Positions 25,900 to 35,321 of a stretch of DNA of 50,769 nucleotides are shown in pieces. This DNA comes from DATCRE01 sp964235605 (GTDB lineage: Bacteria > Bacteroidota > Bacteroidia > Cytophagales > Cyclobacteriaceae): NCBI GenBank assembly GCA_964235605.1, contig CAXSCR010000034.1, positions 1 to 50,769 on the forward strand, in the 5' to 3' direction. A program made the translations under genes and the position numbers. Numbering within the stretch: the stretch's first letter is position 1; each line of letters starts with the position of its first letter. The notes beneath the pieces are model-generated. The model was not told the origin of the DNA. It saw nothing but the letters and a program-made list of their open reading frames with translations, and made no database searches.

Positions 25900-26829
25900 C
25901 TACCAATCCGGTTTCCCCTTATCCTTAGGCTTTGAAGCCTTGCGTCTGTTTTGCTGTAGATATTGAACTTCTTGGTTTTTCATGGCGTCGAGAATCATTT
26001 TGGCTTTCTCTTCGCTCATGTTCATTTGTTTTAACTTATCAGAGATTTCCTTAGAAGTTTTTTGATCATCCTTTTTCTGCTGATCTTTTTGATCTTGGCT
26101 TGGCTCAGGTTTATCTTTCTGCTCGTCTTTTTTCTTTTGCTCGTCTTTCTTCTGTTGATCTTTAGCTTGCTCGTCTTTTTTATCTTTTTGCTGCTGATCC
26201 TTTTTCTCCTGCTCCTGTTTCTCTTGATCTTTTTTCTCTTTGTCTTTCTGCTCTTGATCTTTTTTCTGCTGGTCTTTTTGATCTTTCTTCTGATCCTTTT
26301 TATCGTCCTGCTTTTTATCGTCTTGCTTTTTCTGATCGTCTTTCTTCTGATCTTTTTGATCTTTATTCTTGTCCTTGTTTTTCTCGTCTTGCTTCTTTTT
26401 CTCTTCTAATTTCTTCTTTAAAATCTCATAATTATAGCGCGCATCTTGATTGGTCGGGTCGGCTTTAATGGCTTGCTTAAATTGATTAAGCGCTTCTTCA
26501 GCTTTGCCTTGCGCGTTATTCATTACGCCCAATTGTTGAAGGGCATTAGATCGTATATTCGACTTTGAACTTTGTGTTAAATTTTCATAGAGAGGACGTG
26601 CATTGGCTGTATCTTTTGCCAGGTAATGGGCGTGAGCAAGATTCATTTTTACTTCATCTTCATCCACACCCAGAGAATCTATGAGATAGCGATATTTCTG
26701 TGCGGCATTTTTATAATTGCCATCATTAAATGCTTTTCTGGCTTCTGATTTTACAGTGTTGATCCTGCCAATTTTGGTTGGGTCAATCATCATCACAAGC
26801 AACATCATTAGTGTGAATGCTAATTTCAT
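25900..26829 (-). CDS. BatC-like TPR protein with a long charged low-complexity region
   Basis: The product has 309 residues. A signal-like start (MKLAFTLMMLLVMMIDPT) is followed by TPR repeats at about 30-145 (EEALNQFKQAIKADPTNQDA). Then comes about 130 residues made almost only of K, D, Q and E (DQKKDDQKKQDDKKQ), then the short conserved tail LKQMNMSEEKAKMILDAMKN and RRKASKPKDKGKPDW. This is the Bacteroidota BatC/aerotolerance-operon layout. Its start overlaps the end of the BatB-like gene by four bases. It probably links BatA/B-type VWA proteins at the envelope. Confidence 0.82.
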   Translation of the reverse strand: MKLAFTLMMLLVMMIDPTKIGRINTVKSEARKAFNDGNYKNAAQKYRYLIDSLGVDEDEVKMNLAHAHYLAKDTANARPLYENLTQSSKSNIRSNALQQLGVMNNAQGKAEEALNQFKQAIKADPTNQDARYNYEILKKKLEEKKKQDEKNKDKNKDQKDQKKDDQKKQDDKKQDDKKDQKKDQKDQQKKDQEQKDKEKKDQEKQEQEKKDQQQKDKKDEQAKDQQKKDEQKKKDEQKDKPEPSQDQKDQQKKDDQKTSKEISDKLKQMNMSEEKAKMILDAMKNQEVQYLQQNRRKASKPKDKGKPDW

Positions 26830-27794
26830 ATTCTCACCGTGTTAATGTTAATTAAAATATCTATCACAAGTAAGAGGAGAGCAAATGCTAAAAAATAATA
26901 GTATTTATTTGCTGATGCATCTACAAAGCGCGCATCGCGTAACTCACCTTGAATCTTTCCAATTGAATTTATTAACCTTGAAACATCGTTTTGAGTTGCA
27001 TTGATTTCAAAGTATTGCCCGCCAGTTTTATCCGCCAGCGAGCGAAGTGATTTTACATTGAGTTTTGAAGTCACAACATTACCTTGACGATCTGTTTTTA
27101 ATTTGCTGCCTGCATATATATTGCCACCTTTCTCTGTGCCCACCCCGAGTGTGAATAATTTAATGCCCTTATCTTCAATTTCTTTTGCAATGTCATTGGT
27201 CTCTTCACCAAAGTCTTCCCCATCACTAATAAGTATAATTACTTTTGACTTTGGCTGACCTGATAGTGCTTTATCATCTTCTAATTTTTTTAATGCCATT
27301 TTCAGTGGCGGAGAGAAGTCTGTACCTGACGCAGGAACGAGGCTGGAGTTCATGGTTTCTATAAAAAGATTTAAAGCGTTCTGATCAAAGGTGAGCGGGC
27401 ACTGCATAAAGGCTTCTGACGAAAAAATAATAATACCAACACGGTCTGAGTTGAAAGCGCCAACTATTTTCTTCATTTCAAACTTTACTTTCTCTAATCG
27501 GGTAGGTTGTATATCATAGGCATCCATAGATTTTGAGAGATCAACGCAAATCATTATATCCTTTCCAATGGATTTTACTTCTTTCCTTGACGCGCCGAAT
27601 GAGGGCCCTAACAACGCAACAATAAGCATGACAAACAGAATTGTACGTAGCATAAGCTTGATAAACACATTATAAAAAGGTGTTTTTAGCTTTTTAGCAA
27701 TGCGTATAATGCGCATTAAATACAGCAGGTACAACAGTACAAAGGCTGCAATAAAAATAATTTCAGTTACACCAAATTCGCGATACCAGAGCAC
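26826..27794 (-). CDS. BatB/BatA-like VWA domain membrane protein
   Basis: The 322-residue product has two N-terminal spans (FGVTEIIFIAAFVLLYLLYL; LRTILFVMLIVALLGPSFGA), a von Willebrand A domain with a complete MIDAS (DLSKSMDAYD near 85-94; GTDFSPP; SDGEDFG) and a C-terminal span. This is the form of BatA/BatB in the aerotolerance operon, where a MoxR ATPase and DUF58 protein are usual; those would lie outside this stretch, since the gene upstream is the divergent fabD. Only the B and C parts are present here. Confidence 0.88.
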   Translation of the reverse strand: MLWYREFGVTEIIFIAAFVLLYLLYLMRIIRIAKKLKTPFYNVFIKLMLRTILFVMLIVALLGPSFGASRKEVKSIGKDIMICVDLSKSMDAYDIQPTRLEKVKFEMKKIVGAFNSDRVGIIIFSSEAFMQCPLTFDQNALNLFIETMNSSLVPASGTDFSPPLKMALKKLEDDKALSGQPKSKVIILISDGEDFGEETNDIAKEIEDKGIKLFTLGVGTEKGGNIYAGSKLKTDRQGNVVTSKLNVKSLRSLADKTGGQYFEINATQNDVSRLINSIGKIQGELRDARFVDASANKYYYFLAFALLLLVIDILININTVRI

Positions 27795-28000
27795 TTTTTA
27801 AACATTTAATAATCCGCAATTAACAATTCGGAATCAGTTTCTGCAATAGCCACCGTCAGTGACTTCTATTTTTTAACGATGAATGCAAAATGACTATTTT
27901 AGCCGCCCATAAGAAAAACCGTCATAACGATGGGTCTTTAAACGAGGTGAAGCACAAATAAGTACTTAAATATCAACAACACTTAAACACGATTGATTAA

Positions 28001-28876
28001 ATGAAAGCATACGTATTTCCGGGGCAAGGCTCACAATTTACTGGAATGGGCAAAGACATCTATGATGCAAACCCGCAAGCAAAATTGTTTTTTGACCAAG
28101 CCAACGACATCCTGGGTTTTAAGATCACCGACATTATGTTTGCCGGCACTGCCGATGAATTGAAACAAACCCGTGTAACGCAGCCTGCTATATTCATACA
28201 TTCAGTTGCTCTTGCGCTTTCTAATTCGGCTTTTGCACCCGACATGGTTGCCGGCCACTCTTTAGGTGAATTTTCGGCACTTGTCGCGAACAAGGCGCTA
28301 TCATATAAGGATGGTTTGAAATTAGTTTTTAAACGTGCACTTGCTATGCAAAAGGCGTGTGAAATTATTCCTTCCACCATGGCTGCTATCATTGGCTTGG
28401 ATGATAAGATTGTAGAGGAAATCTGCGCATCGATTAAAGAAGAGGTTGTAGTAGCTGCAAATTATAATTGCCCCGGACAGCTCGTTATATCGGGATCAAA
28501 CAAAGGAATTGAAATTGCGTGTGAAAAATTGAAGGCCGCGGGTGCTAAACGTGCTTTGCCTCTGCCGGTGGGAGGCGCGTTCCACTCACCATTAATGGAA
28601 CCTGCCCGAACTGAACTTGCTGCTGCTATTGAAAGTACAAATTTTAGCAAACCACTTTGTCCTGTTTACCAAAATGTAAACGCCCAGCCATCTTCTGATG
28701 TGGAAACTATTAAGAAAAATCTAATCGCTCAACTTACCGCCCCTGTACGCTGGACGCAATCCGTTCAGGCAATGACTAGAGATGGTGCTAAGATATATGT
28801 AGAATCCGGTCCTGGTAAAGTTTTGCAAGGCTTGGTTAAGAAGATATCTCCAGAGGTTGAGGTCATGAGTATTTAG
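28001..28876 (+). CDS. fabD: Malonyl-CoA:ACP transacylase
   Basis: The 291-residue product has the usual length. Ser87 in GHSLGEFSAL is the acyl nucleophile, His195 in GGAFHSPLME the base, FPGQGSQFTGMG the N-terminal signature and TAPVRWTQSV the usual late block. It loads malonate onto acyl carrier protein in fatty-acid synthesis. It is monocistronic here, with about 100 bases before glpF. Confidence 0.96.
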   Translation: MKAYVFPGQGSQFTGMGKDIYDANPQAKLFFDQANDILGFKITDIMFAGTADELKQTRVTQPAIFIHSVALALSNSAFAPDMVAGHSLGEFSALVANKALSYKDGLKLVFKRALAMQKACEIIPSTMAAIIGLDDKIVEEICASIKEEVVVAANYNCPGQLVISGSNKGIEIACEKLKAAGAKRALPLPVGGAFHSPLMEPARTELAAAIESTNFSKPLCPVYQNVNAQPSSDVETIKKNLIAQLTAPVRWTQSVQAMTRDGAKIYVESGPGKVLQGLVKKISPEVEVMSI

Positions 28877-28979
28877 CGGCCTGTGTATATATTCTCCAAT
28901 AGAAACTTTTGGCCAGACGTTATATTAGTTTTAAACTATATGATTAAAGCATTAAATTTCAACAGATAACCACATTACC

Positions 28980-29687
28980 ATGTCTCCATATACCGCCGAA
29001 TTCATTGGTACCATGCTTCTTTTATTATTAGGTGATGGTGTTGTAGCTGGAATATTATTAAAAGACTCCAAGGCTCATAATGCGGGCTGGTTGGTTGTTG
29101 TACTAGCGTGGGGTTTATCGGTTACAATGGCGGTTTATGCGGTGGGGCAAATCAGTGGAGCACATCTAAATCCTGCTGTTACTGTCGGATTAGCATACTC
29201 TGGAAGTTTTTCATGGAGTCTAGTTCCTGGCTATTGTCTTGCGCAATTAGCAGGTGCTTTTGCTGGTGCCATATTAGTTTGGATACAGTATCATCCGCAT
29301 TGGCGTAATACAACAGATGCTTCTGCTAAGCTTGCCGTATTTTGTACTGCTCCTGCTATTCGTTCACCGTTCTTTAATCTCGTTAGTGAAGTTATAGCAA
29401 CTGCCGTTTTAATTTTGGGTTTACTATGCATTGGTGCAAATAAGTTTGCCGATGGATTAAATCCTTTAATTGTTGGTGCGCTGGTTATAACAATTGGTTT
29501 ATGTCTGGGGGGTACTACAGGCTTTGCCATAAATCCTGCACGTGATTTAGGACCAAGAATAGCCCATTTCATTTTACCAATTCCTGGAAAGCGAGATTCA
29601 GATTGGGGGTATGCCTGGATTCCTGTAATAGGTCCACTTATAGGTGGATTACTTGGTGCTGTTATCTATCAGGTCTTTTTTAAATAA
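28980..29687 (+). CDS. glpF: Glycerol facilitator (aquaglyceroporin, MIP family)
   Basis: The 235-residue product has six spans and two NPA half-helices: HLNPAVT (64-66) and INPARDLGPR (185-187). The Asp following the second NPA-Arg (residue 189) is the mark of glycerol-permeable members. It lets glycerol cross the inner membrane. glpK follows after 8 bases, forming an operon for glycerol uptake and trapping. Confidence 0.95.
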   Translation: MSPYTAEFIGTMLLLLLGDGVVAGILLKDSKAHNAGWLVVVLAWGLSVTMAVYAVGQISGAHLNPAVTVGLAYSGSFSWSLVPGYCLAQLAGAFAGAILVWIQYHPHWRNTTDASAKLAVFCTAPAIRSPFFNLVSEVIATAVLILGLLCIGANKFADGLNPLIVGALVITIGLCLGGTTGFAINPARDLGPRIAHFILPIPGKRDSDWGYAWIPVIGPLIGGLLGAVIYQVFFK

Positions 29688-29695
29688 TTATAAGA

Positions 29696-31183
29696 ATGCC
29701 AAAATACATCATCGCCTTAGATCAAGGAACAACCAGCTCACGTGCTGTACTTTTTGATGCGTTAGGTTCTATCAAAGGCATTGCACAGCAAGAGTTCCGA
29801 CAAATATTTCCGCAGTCTGGATGGGTAGAGCATGATCCACGCGAGATTCTAAGTTCACAACTTGGTGTTTTACAAAAGCTCATTCAAGAAAATAAGATAT
29901 CAGCCGCATCTATCGCAGCACTGGGTATTACCAATCAACGTGAGACAACTATTGTTTGGGATAAAAAGACGGGTGAACCAATCTATAACGCCATTGTTTG
30001 GCAAGACAAGCGCACAGCGTCTATATGTGAAACGTTAAAGGCTAAAGGGCTAGAAGATTATGTAAGACACAACACCGGTTTGGTAATTGATTCTTATTTC
30101 TCAGCCACTAAAATAAAATGGGTACTCGATAACGTACCCCAAGCACGTGAACGCGCAGAGAAAGGGGAGTTGGCCTTTGGAACTGTAGACACCTGGCTTA
30201 TATGGAATTTAACCGGTGGAAAGGTTCATGTCACTGATTACTCAAATGCCTCTCGGACCATGCTTTTTAATATTCGTGATTTGGTGTGGGATAAGAAACT
30301 TCTCGATGAGCTTACCATTCCATTAAGTATGCTACCAGAAGTTAAACCATCTTCTTATGGATTTGGTGTTTGGAAATATGAAGGTATAGAAATTCCTATC
30401 GCCGGGGTAGCAGGCGATCAGCAAGCCGCCCTGTTCGGACAAGCATGTTTCGAACCCGGAATGGCTAAAAATACATATGGCACCGGTTGTTTCATGTTAA
30501 TGAACATGGGTGCCAACATTCCACAATCTAAAAATGGTTTGATTACCACCATTGCTTGGGGCTTAGATGGAAAAGTAGAATATGCGCTTGAGGGAAGTGT
30601 ATTCATCGCGGGTGCCGCTGTGCAATGGTTACGAGATAGCCTCCATATAATTGACAGCTCGAAAGACTCTGAATACTTTGCAACAAAGGCACTGGGTTCT
30701 AATGAAGTTTATGTTGTTCCCGCATTCGCGGGATTAGGTGCGCCCTATTGGGATATGTATGCGCGCGGTGCAATCTTCGGCTTAACAAGAGACACCGGAA
30801 AGGATCATCTTATAAAAGCAACGCTTGAGTCACTTGCTTATCAAACAAAAGACATACTTAATGCCATGCAAGAAGATGCAGGGTTGAAGCTTGCGAGTTT
30901 AAAAGTAGATGGCGGAGCGTGCGCTAATAATATTCTCATGCAATTTCAAGCCGATATTTTAGACGCTCAAGTTGAGAGACCAGAGGTAATTGAATCGACT
31001 GCTATGGGTGCTGCATTCCTGGCCGGGATTCATGTTAAGCTTTGGAAAAAGGAAGACATCGTTAAAAATAGAAAGATCGAGAAATCATTTAAGCCTAATA
31101 TGGATGAGTCGATCCGAATTAAGTTATACAAAGGATGGCTTAAAGCAGTAGAGCGTACAAAAAGTTGGATTGATGTTGAGTAA
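29696..31183 (+). CDS. glpK: Glycerol kinase
   Basis: The 495-residue product is the standard size. YIIALDQGTTSSRAVLFD is the ATP phosphate-binding start of the FGGY fold, GITNQRETTIVWDKKTGEP the N-terminal signature, and ATLESLAYQTKDILNAMQ with KVDGGACANNILMQFQADIL the C-terminal FGGY signature. It phosphorylates glycerol to glycerol 3-phosphate. A glycerol-3-phosphate dehydrogenase is not in the window. Confidence 0.98.
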   Translation: MPKYIIALDQGTTSSRAVLFDALGSIKGIAQQEFRQIFPQSGWVEHDPREILSSQLGVLQKLIQENKISAASIAALGITNQRETTIVWDKKTGEPIYNAIVWQDKRTASICETLKAKGLEDYVRHNTGLVIDSYFSATKIKWVLDNVPQARERAEKGELAFGTVDTWLIWNLTGGKVHVTDYSNASRTMLFNIRDLVWDKKLLDELTIPLSMLPEVKPSSYGFGVWKYEGIEIPIAGVAGDQQAALFGQACFEPGMAKNTYGTGCFMLMNMGANIPQSKNGLITTIAWGLDGKVEYALEGSVFIAGAAVQWLRDSLHIIDSSKDSEYFATKALGSNEVYVVPAFAGLGAPYWDMYARGAIFGLTRDTGKDHLIKATLESLAYQTKDILNAMQEDAGLKLASLKVDGGACANNILMQFQADILDAQVERPEVIESTAMGAAFLAGIHVKLWKKEDIVKNRKIEKSFKPNMDESIRIKLYKGWLKAVERTKSWIDVE

Positions 31184-31242
31184 CCAACTCTTTGTAACCT
31201 CATCAAGATAATTATGTGACGATTAAGATTGATAAATGAATA

Positions 31243-31479
31243 TTACTCCTTACCGTAAGCGTCTTTGTCGTTCTCTGTAGCTGCGGATTTACTTGGAACT
31301 TGGTCCAATTTCTTTTTCATTTCACCCAAAGTCTTTGCCGTCATGCCATTCGGATCGAGATTAGATTCAGCTTTATCCTCATTAGGATGCGTGTGCTCTC
31401 TCTTTAGTCCTTCCTTTTGTAATTTCTTTTCTTCATCCCTTGATATTGGGGCAGCACCTGTTCCTTGATTCGTTTTCAT
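31243..31479 (-). CDS. Small hydrophilic protein, likely disordered
   Basis: The 78 residues are strongly polar: MKTNQGTGAAPISRDEEKKL, then QKEGLKREHTHPNEDKAESN and TLGEMKKKLDQVPSKSAATE. No domain is recognised. It resembles in composition the 64-residue gene at 17107-17301, but the two are not obviously homologous. It is convergent with glpK. Confidence 0.55.
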   Translation of the reverse strand: MKTNQGTGAAPISRDEEKKLQKEGLKREHTHPNEDKAESNLDPNGMTAKTLGEMKKKLDQVPSKSAATENDKDAYGKE

Positions 31480-31766
31480 AGCTTTTACAGTTTTTTAATA
31501 ATTATTAAAATGTTATGCCACACGGGTGAATTAAATGTTTATTCTTGTTTTAAGAAAATATTAGTGGATTGTTTTCATTTGTCAAATATTTACCACATCT
31601 TGCAGAGCATTTTAAGTAATAGTGCTTTCAACAGTTTTTGACCATTCGGTATTTTTGTTGTTTCCACCTTTCTTAATAAAATAATCATTCTAAGAATAAT
31701 TATCGCGAACTAAACAGCTATGATATGCTGTTGTGTTGTTGAGTTTTTTAATAAATTAATATAATA

Positions 31767-31958
31767 ATGCAAGGAACAGTTAAATTTTTCAATGAATCAA
31801 AAGGATTTGGATTCATTAAACCATCGGATTCAGGCGAAGACATCTTCGTACACACTTCAGGTCTTATCGACGAAATTCGTGAAAACGATCAAGTTGAATA
31901 TGATGTTGAAAAAGGAAGAAAAGGCATGAACGCCGTGAACGTAAAAGTATTGGATTAA
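31767..31958 (+). CDS. Cold-shock domain protein (CspA family)
   Basis: The 63 residues are one CSD barrel. KGFGFIKP is RNP1 and DIFVHTSGL RNP2. The opening is MQGTVKFFNESK. It binds single-stranded RNA/DNA and acts as an RNA chaperone. The upstream gap of about 290 bases leaves room for a long leader, which is usual for cold-shock genes, though I see no defined element. Confidence 0.95.
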   Translation: MQGTVKFFNESKGFGFIKPSDSGEDIFVHTSGLIDEIRENDQVEYDVEKGRKGMNAVNVKVLD

Positions 31959-32006
31959 GAAGTTGTTGCTATAAGTACATTTCTTTAAAATTTTAATGCT
32001 GAAAGA

Positions 32007-32033
32007 CCACCCGCAACGGTGGTTTTTTTTTTG
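32007..32033 (+). terminator. Rho-independent terminator of the cold-shock gene
   Basis: ACCACC pairs with GGTGGT across a CGCAAC loop and is followed by ten T, about 50 bases after the csp stop. Confidence 0.85.
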
Positions 32034-32097
32034 ACCTATAATTTTTAAGAGACATGGCCACCGGATTTTATTTTTCCTTACTGTCTATCCATTTTCC

Positions 32098-32296
32098 TTG
32101 TTACGTCTCTATGATGTAGCGCCTGCTGAGCTTCGAAAAGCTATGCAGTTGCCACCTGCACCACGCAAAGTAAGGATCCCGTGCAGCAACGCTGGAGAAG
32201 TATGGAAAAGACATCAGCCACTGTACAAAGTGCGAGAAGGGAACGATGATGCTAATGCAACTATTCGCCCGGATCGAAGCTGTTACTAAAAGTTAA
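32098..32296 (+). pseudogene. IS91-like transposase C-terminal fragment
   Basis: The first frame reads LRLYDVAPAELRKAMQLPPA and PRKVRIP. A shift near 32180-32190 leads to ATLEKYGKDISHCTKCEKGT, then MMLMQLFARIEA. A 'LEKYG.DI..C..C..G.M' ending is the zinc-binding tail of IS91-type transposases. Only about 65 codons remain, and the fragment runs directly into group II intron reverse-transcriptase sequence at about 32283. Confidence 0.55.
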
Positions 32297-32725
32297 CCGG
32301 GAGAAACAAAGCGAGTCGCCCATCTGAAAGCTACTTATTAGGCTTTTCTTTTTACAAGAAAAAGCAGAAGTATGAAATCCGGATTCATCCTAAGTCCATC
32401 AAACGCATAAAAGAAAAGTGTAAGTACATCACACGTTCACGTGACCCCAAAGCAAAACGCCGAAGTAAAACTGGATCAGGCCATTCGTGGTTGGGTGAAC
32501 TACTTCAGGATAGCCCAGGCAAAAGCATCCTGAATTAAACTTGACGGCATGATTCGAACACGACTTCGGATAAGCACATGGCGAAGATGGAAAAGGATAC
32601 GTACAAAGGTGACGAACCTGGTTAAACTTGGTGTAGCAAAGGATACTGCGTTTCGTTTAGTAGATAACAAAGGCCCTTGCCGCGTGGCTCATAATCTTAT
32701 ACTCTTACAATGGTTGAAACAATAG
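32283..32725 (+). pseudogene. Group II intron reverse transcriptase/maturase, C-terminal fragment, multiply broken
   Basis: Read across several frameshifts and stops, the segment gives LLKVNREKQSESP, SYLLGFSFYKKKQKYEIRIH, PKSIKRIKEKCKYITRS, LDQAIRGWVNYFRIAQAKSI, LDGMIRTRLRISTWRRWKRI, TKVTNLVKLGVAKDTAF and CRVAHNLILLQWLKQ before a TAG at 32723-32725. These are in order the end of the RT thumb, the LGFSF block, the maturase X domain (IRGWVNYF) and the GIIM domain (RRWKRIRT, KLGV). The catalytic YADD half is missing, and the IS91 fragment takes its place. Confidence 0.88.
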
Positions 32726-32807
32726 TTATTATCATAAACTTGAATACCTTGGCTTCCTCCATCATTATCTTACCTGGCACACGAGAATAAATTTGAGTTT
32801 CTAACAA

Positions 32808-32840
32808 ACCACCCTGTACCGAACGGTACGCAGGGTGGTG
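32808..32840 (+). ncRNA. Group II intron domain V
   Basis: ACCACCCTG-TACC pairs with GGTA-CG-CAGGGTGGT around a GAAC tetraloop. This is a 13-bp two-part stem with the diagnostic 2-base CG bulge on the 3' side, followed by TGTGAGGGGAC as in many bacterial introns. It lies about 80 bases after the maturase stop, the expected place. The hairpin is intact, but the intron has lost domains I-IV and most of its protein, so it cannot splice alone. Confidence 0.85.
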
Positions 32841-33055
32841 TGAGGGGACAGGTATGTGTAAGACAGAGAATGATAAAATTCGCTCTTGCCTTTGAATTGA
32901 AAGGGTAGAAGTATATCTTCTTACTTGAATAAAAAAATTAAAGTCAAGGAGGATAAAAAAAATCCATTGAAGCCATTCGGGAAGGCTTCATTGGATATAA
33001 TATGTAAGAACAGAAATAGCTGAATCTATTTCATGTACATACAACTTCGCTCAAA

Positions 33056-33943
33056 TCATTTGCCAAAACTCACACTCAAACCCAGATTTAATCTAAGAGA
33101 AGGAATGATCTTCGTTGTAGGGGTAAATTGAGTAGTATAGTAGCCGCCGCCATTATTGTTATTAACGTAAACTGAATTAGCATTACTACCTTTTAAAGAT
33201 TGAACAGATAAACCACCATCTCCAAGAAAGGAAAAAGTCTTGTTAATGATTACGCGTAATCCTACTCCGATAGCCATGTAGACGCCACCCTTACCGGCGA
33301 TTGGCATAAATGTATCATAGTAGGAATAAGTTTGATTATTATAATTTACAATCGTTGGGGTTCCGGTGTATGCGTAACCAAATTGAAAGCTAAACATAGG
33401 ATTAACCCTTCCACGCGGGATATGAAATCTACTGTCAAGAAAAATTGGATAGACAGGAATACTTGAATTTTGATCTTCACTAAAACTTAATCGAGCAGCA
33501 TCTATTCCTACTCCTAGCGATAAATACTCATTTACATGAATGCCATTTATAATTCCGAGAGAAACATCAATTGTAGGAGTTTCAAGAATACTTATTCTGG
33601 GACCAAAACGAGCATAGATAAAATAACCGCTTGGTGTTGTTCTGTTCTCTTCTTTTTTGCTATAGGAATAAATAATTTGTGGAGGAGTGGACTCATTAGT
33701 CTTAGGAGCTTCTCCCTCTTCTTTTGTTGTTTTCTCTACTTCTTCTAGCTTATAAATAAAAATACTTCCGTCTGTTGTTTCAATTTTAAGGGTTCCATTA
33801 GGAATCATTTCAAGGATGGTACCTTTGATAATACTTCCGTTTTTTAGGTAAACAACATCCTTCCGGATTGTCTGCGCAGACGCCAGTTGGGCAAAAGCCA
33901 TGAAAAATAAGCAAATGGTGATGTTACGAATGAAATTATTCAT
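33056..33943 (-). CDS. Outer-membrane beta-barrel-like protein with N-terminal 'LKNGSIIKG' domain
   Basis: The 295-residue product has a Sec signal peptide (MNNFIRNITICLFFMAFAQL, then ASAQ). DVVYLKNGSIIKGTILEMIP followed by GTLKIETTDGSIFIYKLEEV is a short domain common at the start of Bacteroidota envelope proteins. From about residue 100 alternating strands run (YFIYARFGPRISILETPTID, VSLGIINGIHVNEYLSLGVG), ending SLRLNLGLSVSFGK, with a C-terminal hydrophobic/aromatic strand typical of outer-membrane barrels. The function is unknown. Confidence 0.7.
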   Translation of the reverse strand: MNNFIRNITICLFFMAFAQLASAQTIRKDVVYLKNGSIIKGTILEMIPNGTLKIETTDGSIFIYKLEEVEKTTKEEGEAPKTNESTPPQIIYSYSKKEENRTTPSGYFIYARFGPRISILETPTIDVSLGIINGIHVNEYLSLGVGIDAARLSFSEDQNSSIPVYPIFLDSRFHIPRGRVNPMFSFQFGYAYTGTPTIVNYNNQTYSYYDTFMPIAGKGGVYMAIGVGLRVIINKTFSFLGDGGLSVQSLKGSNANSVYVNNNNGGGYYTTQFTPTTKIIPSLRLNLGLSVSFGK

Positions 33944-34172
33944 ATTTAGAAAAGGGGGTTAATGATCTTAACAGCTAATATTTACAAAAATAACAAATTA
34001 AATTGAACTTGGATTTTAAATTATCCTTTATGTTACCTTCAAGCTTCAGTTATATAAATCTACCGAGTACACATCTCTGTATATCTTCGTAAAATCAGGT
34101 AAAAATGTAATAAAGAGAAGGCGTTTTGCTTAAATCGTTTTCATTAAACCAAAAAATATTTTTGTACTTGGA

Positions 34173-35321
34173 ATGCTTACTATACCTTCGCCCGAAGTTC
34201 AGGTGAAAGAATTTAGATTATTCATAAGCATGCTTTTAATCAGTGCGTTCTCAGGAATGTACTATGAAGCCTTTGCACAGGAGGAAAATGTCTTCTTGCA
34301 TCCCGACAAATTCTATAAGAAATTCTTTCCAAAACTCAAGGCGAAACGCACAAGGAATCCGCTTGATACTTTATACATTAAAACTTATCCGGATTACTTA
34401 TCGGTGGGTATGCATGTATTATCTCCCGCTATTAGTTTGAATATCGATCCGAGGAGTCCGAGAGGAATGGGGGTAGATCCTGCCTCAAAATTCAGAACCA
34501 ATATTGCTGATATTCTAGGCTTTTCTGCAACATATAGGTTTGTATCTGCTGGGTTTGCTTTCTTAATGAAATCTGGTATTAGAACAAACAGCGACTATGC
34601 AAAAAGTCATTATAAAACGGCTACGATAAAGTATAACAGTAAGGCCTATGCACTCCAGTTTAAATATTTAAGGTTTAAAGGCTTCACAGATATTAATAAA
34701 TTTCTTGTTCAAGAATATATCATGAGGCCAGATATAGTGAATAAAGAATTTCAATTTGAAGCATTGTATAATTTTAGTTGGAAAAAGTATTCCTACATAG
34801 CGCCACTTACTTTTTCGCAACGGCAGATTAAAAGCCGGGCGGGTATGCTTTTTAAAGCAGGTGTCTATTATAATCAAATAGCGGGGGACTCTACTATTAT
34901 AAGTCCGCAACAACAATTGTATTACGAGGACTTCCTAAATATTAAAGTTATTAGAACACTATCTATTAAGCTCGCCCCAGGTATAGGCGGCACTTTGGTT
35001 TTTCTAAAACGAATTTATTTTTCCGCAGCAGCGTTCGCATCTTTTGATCTCTATCTATATAAATATCTCCAGGATCAAAATGAAAAAGTAAAAGGGAAGC
35101 AAACATTTGTTTTTGTTGTAGATGGTAAGGCCAGCTTAGGATATCAGTCAAAACGACTTTATACTGGGTTAATATATGAAGTTGAACGCAGTAGCGGGTT
35201 GATGCATAGCATAAAGATGAATACAGTTCGTAACTATATCGGTGTAGAGTTAGGGTATCGATTTAATACACCGCACGTGGTAAAACAAATCTACAAAAAA
35301 ACTATGCCGCCCGGCATGTGA
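34173..35321 (+). CDS. DUF4421 outer-membrane protein
   Basis: The 382-residue product has a signal peptide (ISMLLISAFSGMYYEAFAQ, within the first 40 residues; the ATG at about 34230 is an alternative start). TYPDYLSVGMHVLSPAISLN and SKFRTNIADILGFSATYRFV are the hallmark first blocks of DUF4421, and IGVELGYRFNTP is the closing strand. These are Bacteroidota beta-barrel proteins of unknown role. Confidence 0.85.
   Translation: MLTIPSPEVQVKEFRLFISMLLISAFSGMYYEAFAQEENVFLHPDKFYKKFFPKLKAKRTRNPLDTLYIKTYPDYLSVGMHVLSPAISLNIDPRSPRGMGVDPASKFRTNIADILGFSATYRFVSAGFAFLMKSGIRTNSDYAKSHYKTATIKYNSKAYALQFKYLRFKGFTDINKFLVQEYIMRPDIVNKEFQFEALYNFSWKKYSYIAPLTFSQRQIKSRAGMLFKAGVYYNQIAGDSTIISPQQQLYYEDFLNIKVIRTLSIKLAPGIGGTLVFLKRIYFSAAAFASFDLYLYKYLQDQNEKVKGKQTFVFVVDGKASLGYQSKRLYTGLIYEVERSSGLMHSIKMNTVRNYIGVELGYRFNTPHVVKQIYKKTMPPGM

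Noticed and set aside
25520..25900. CRISPR-like array (repeated words with spacers)
   Set aside because: The units are degenerate, not evenly spaced, and no cas genes are in the window.
26062..26409. 115-codon very hydrophobic frame on the plus strand
   Set aside because: It is the antisense of the K/D/Q-rich region of the BatC-like gene; Lys/Asp/Gln codons read backwards give Phe/Ile/Leu.
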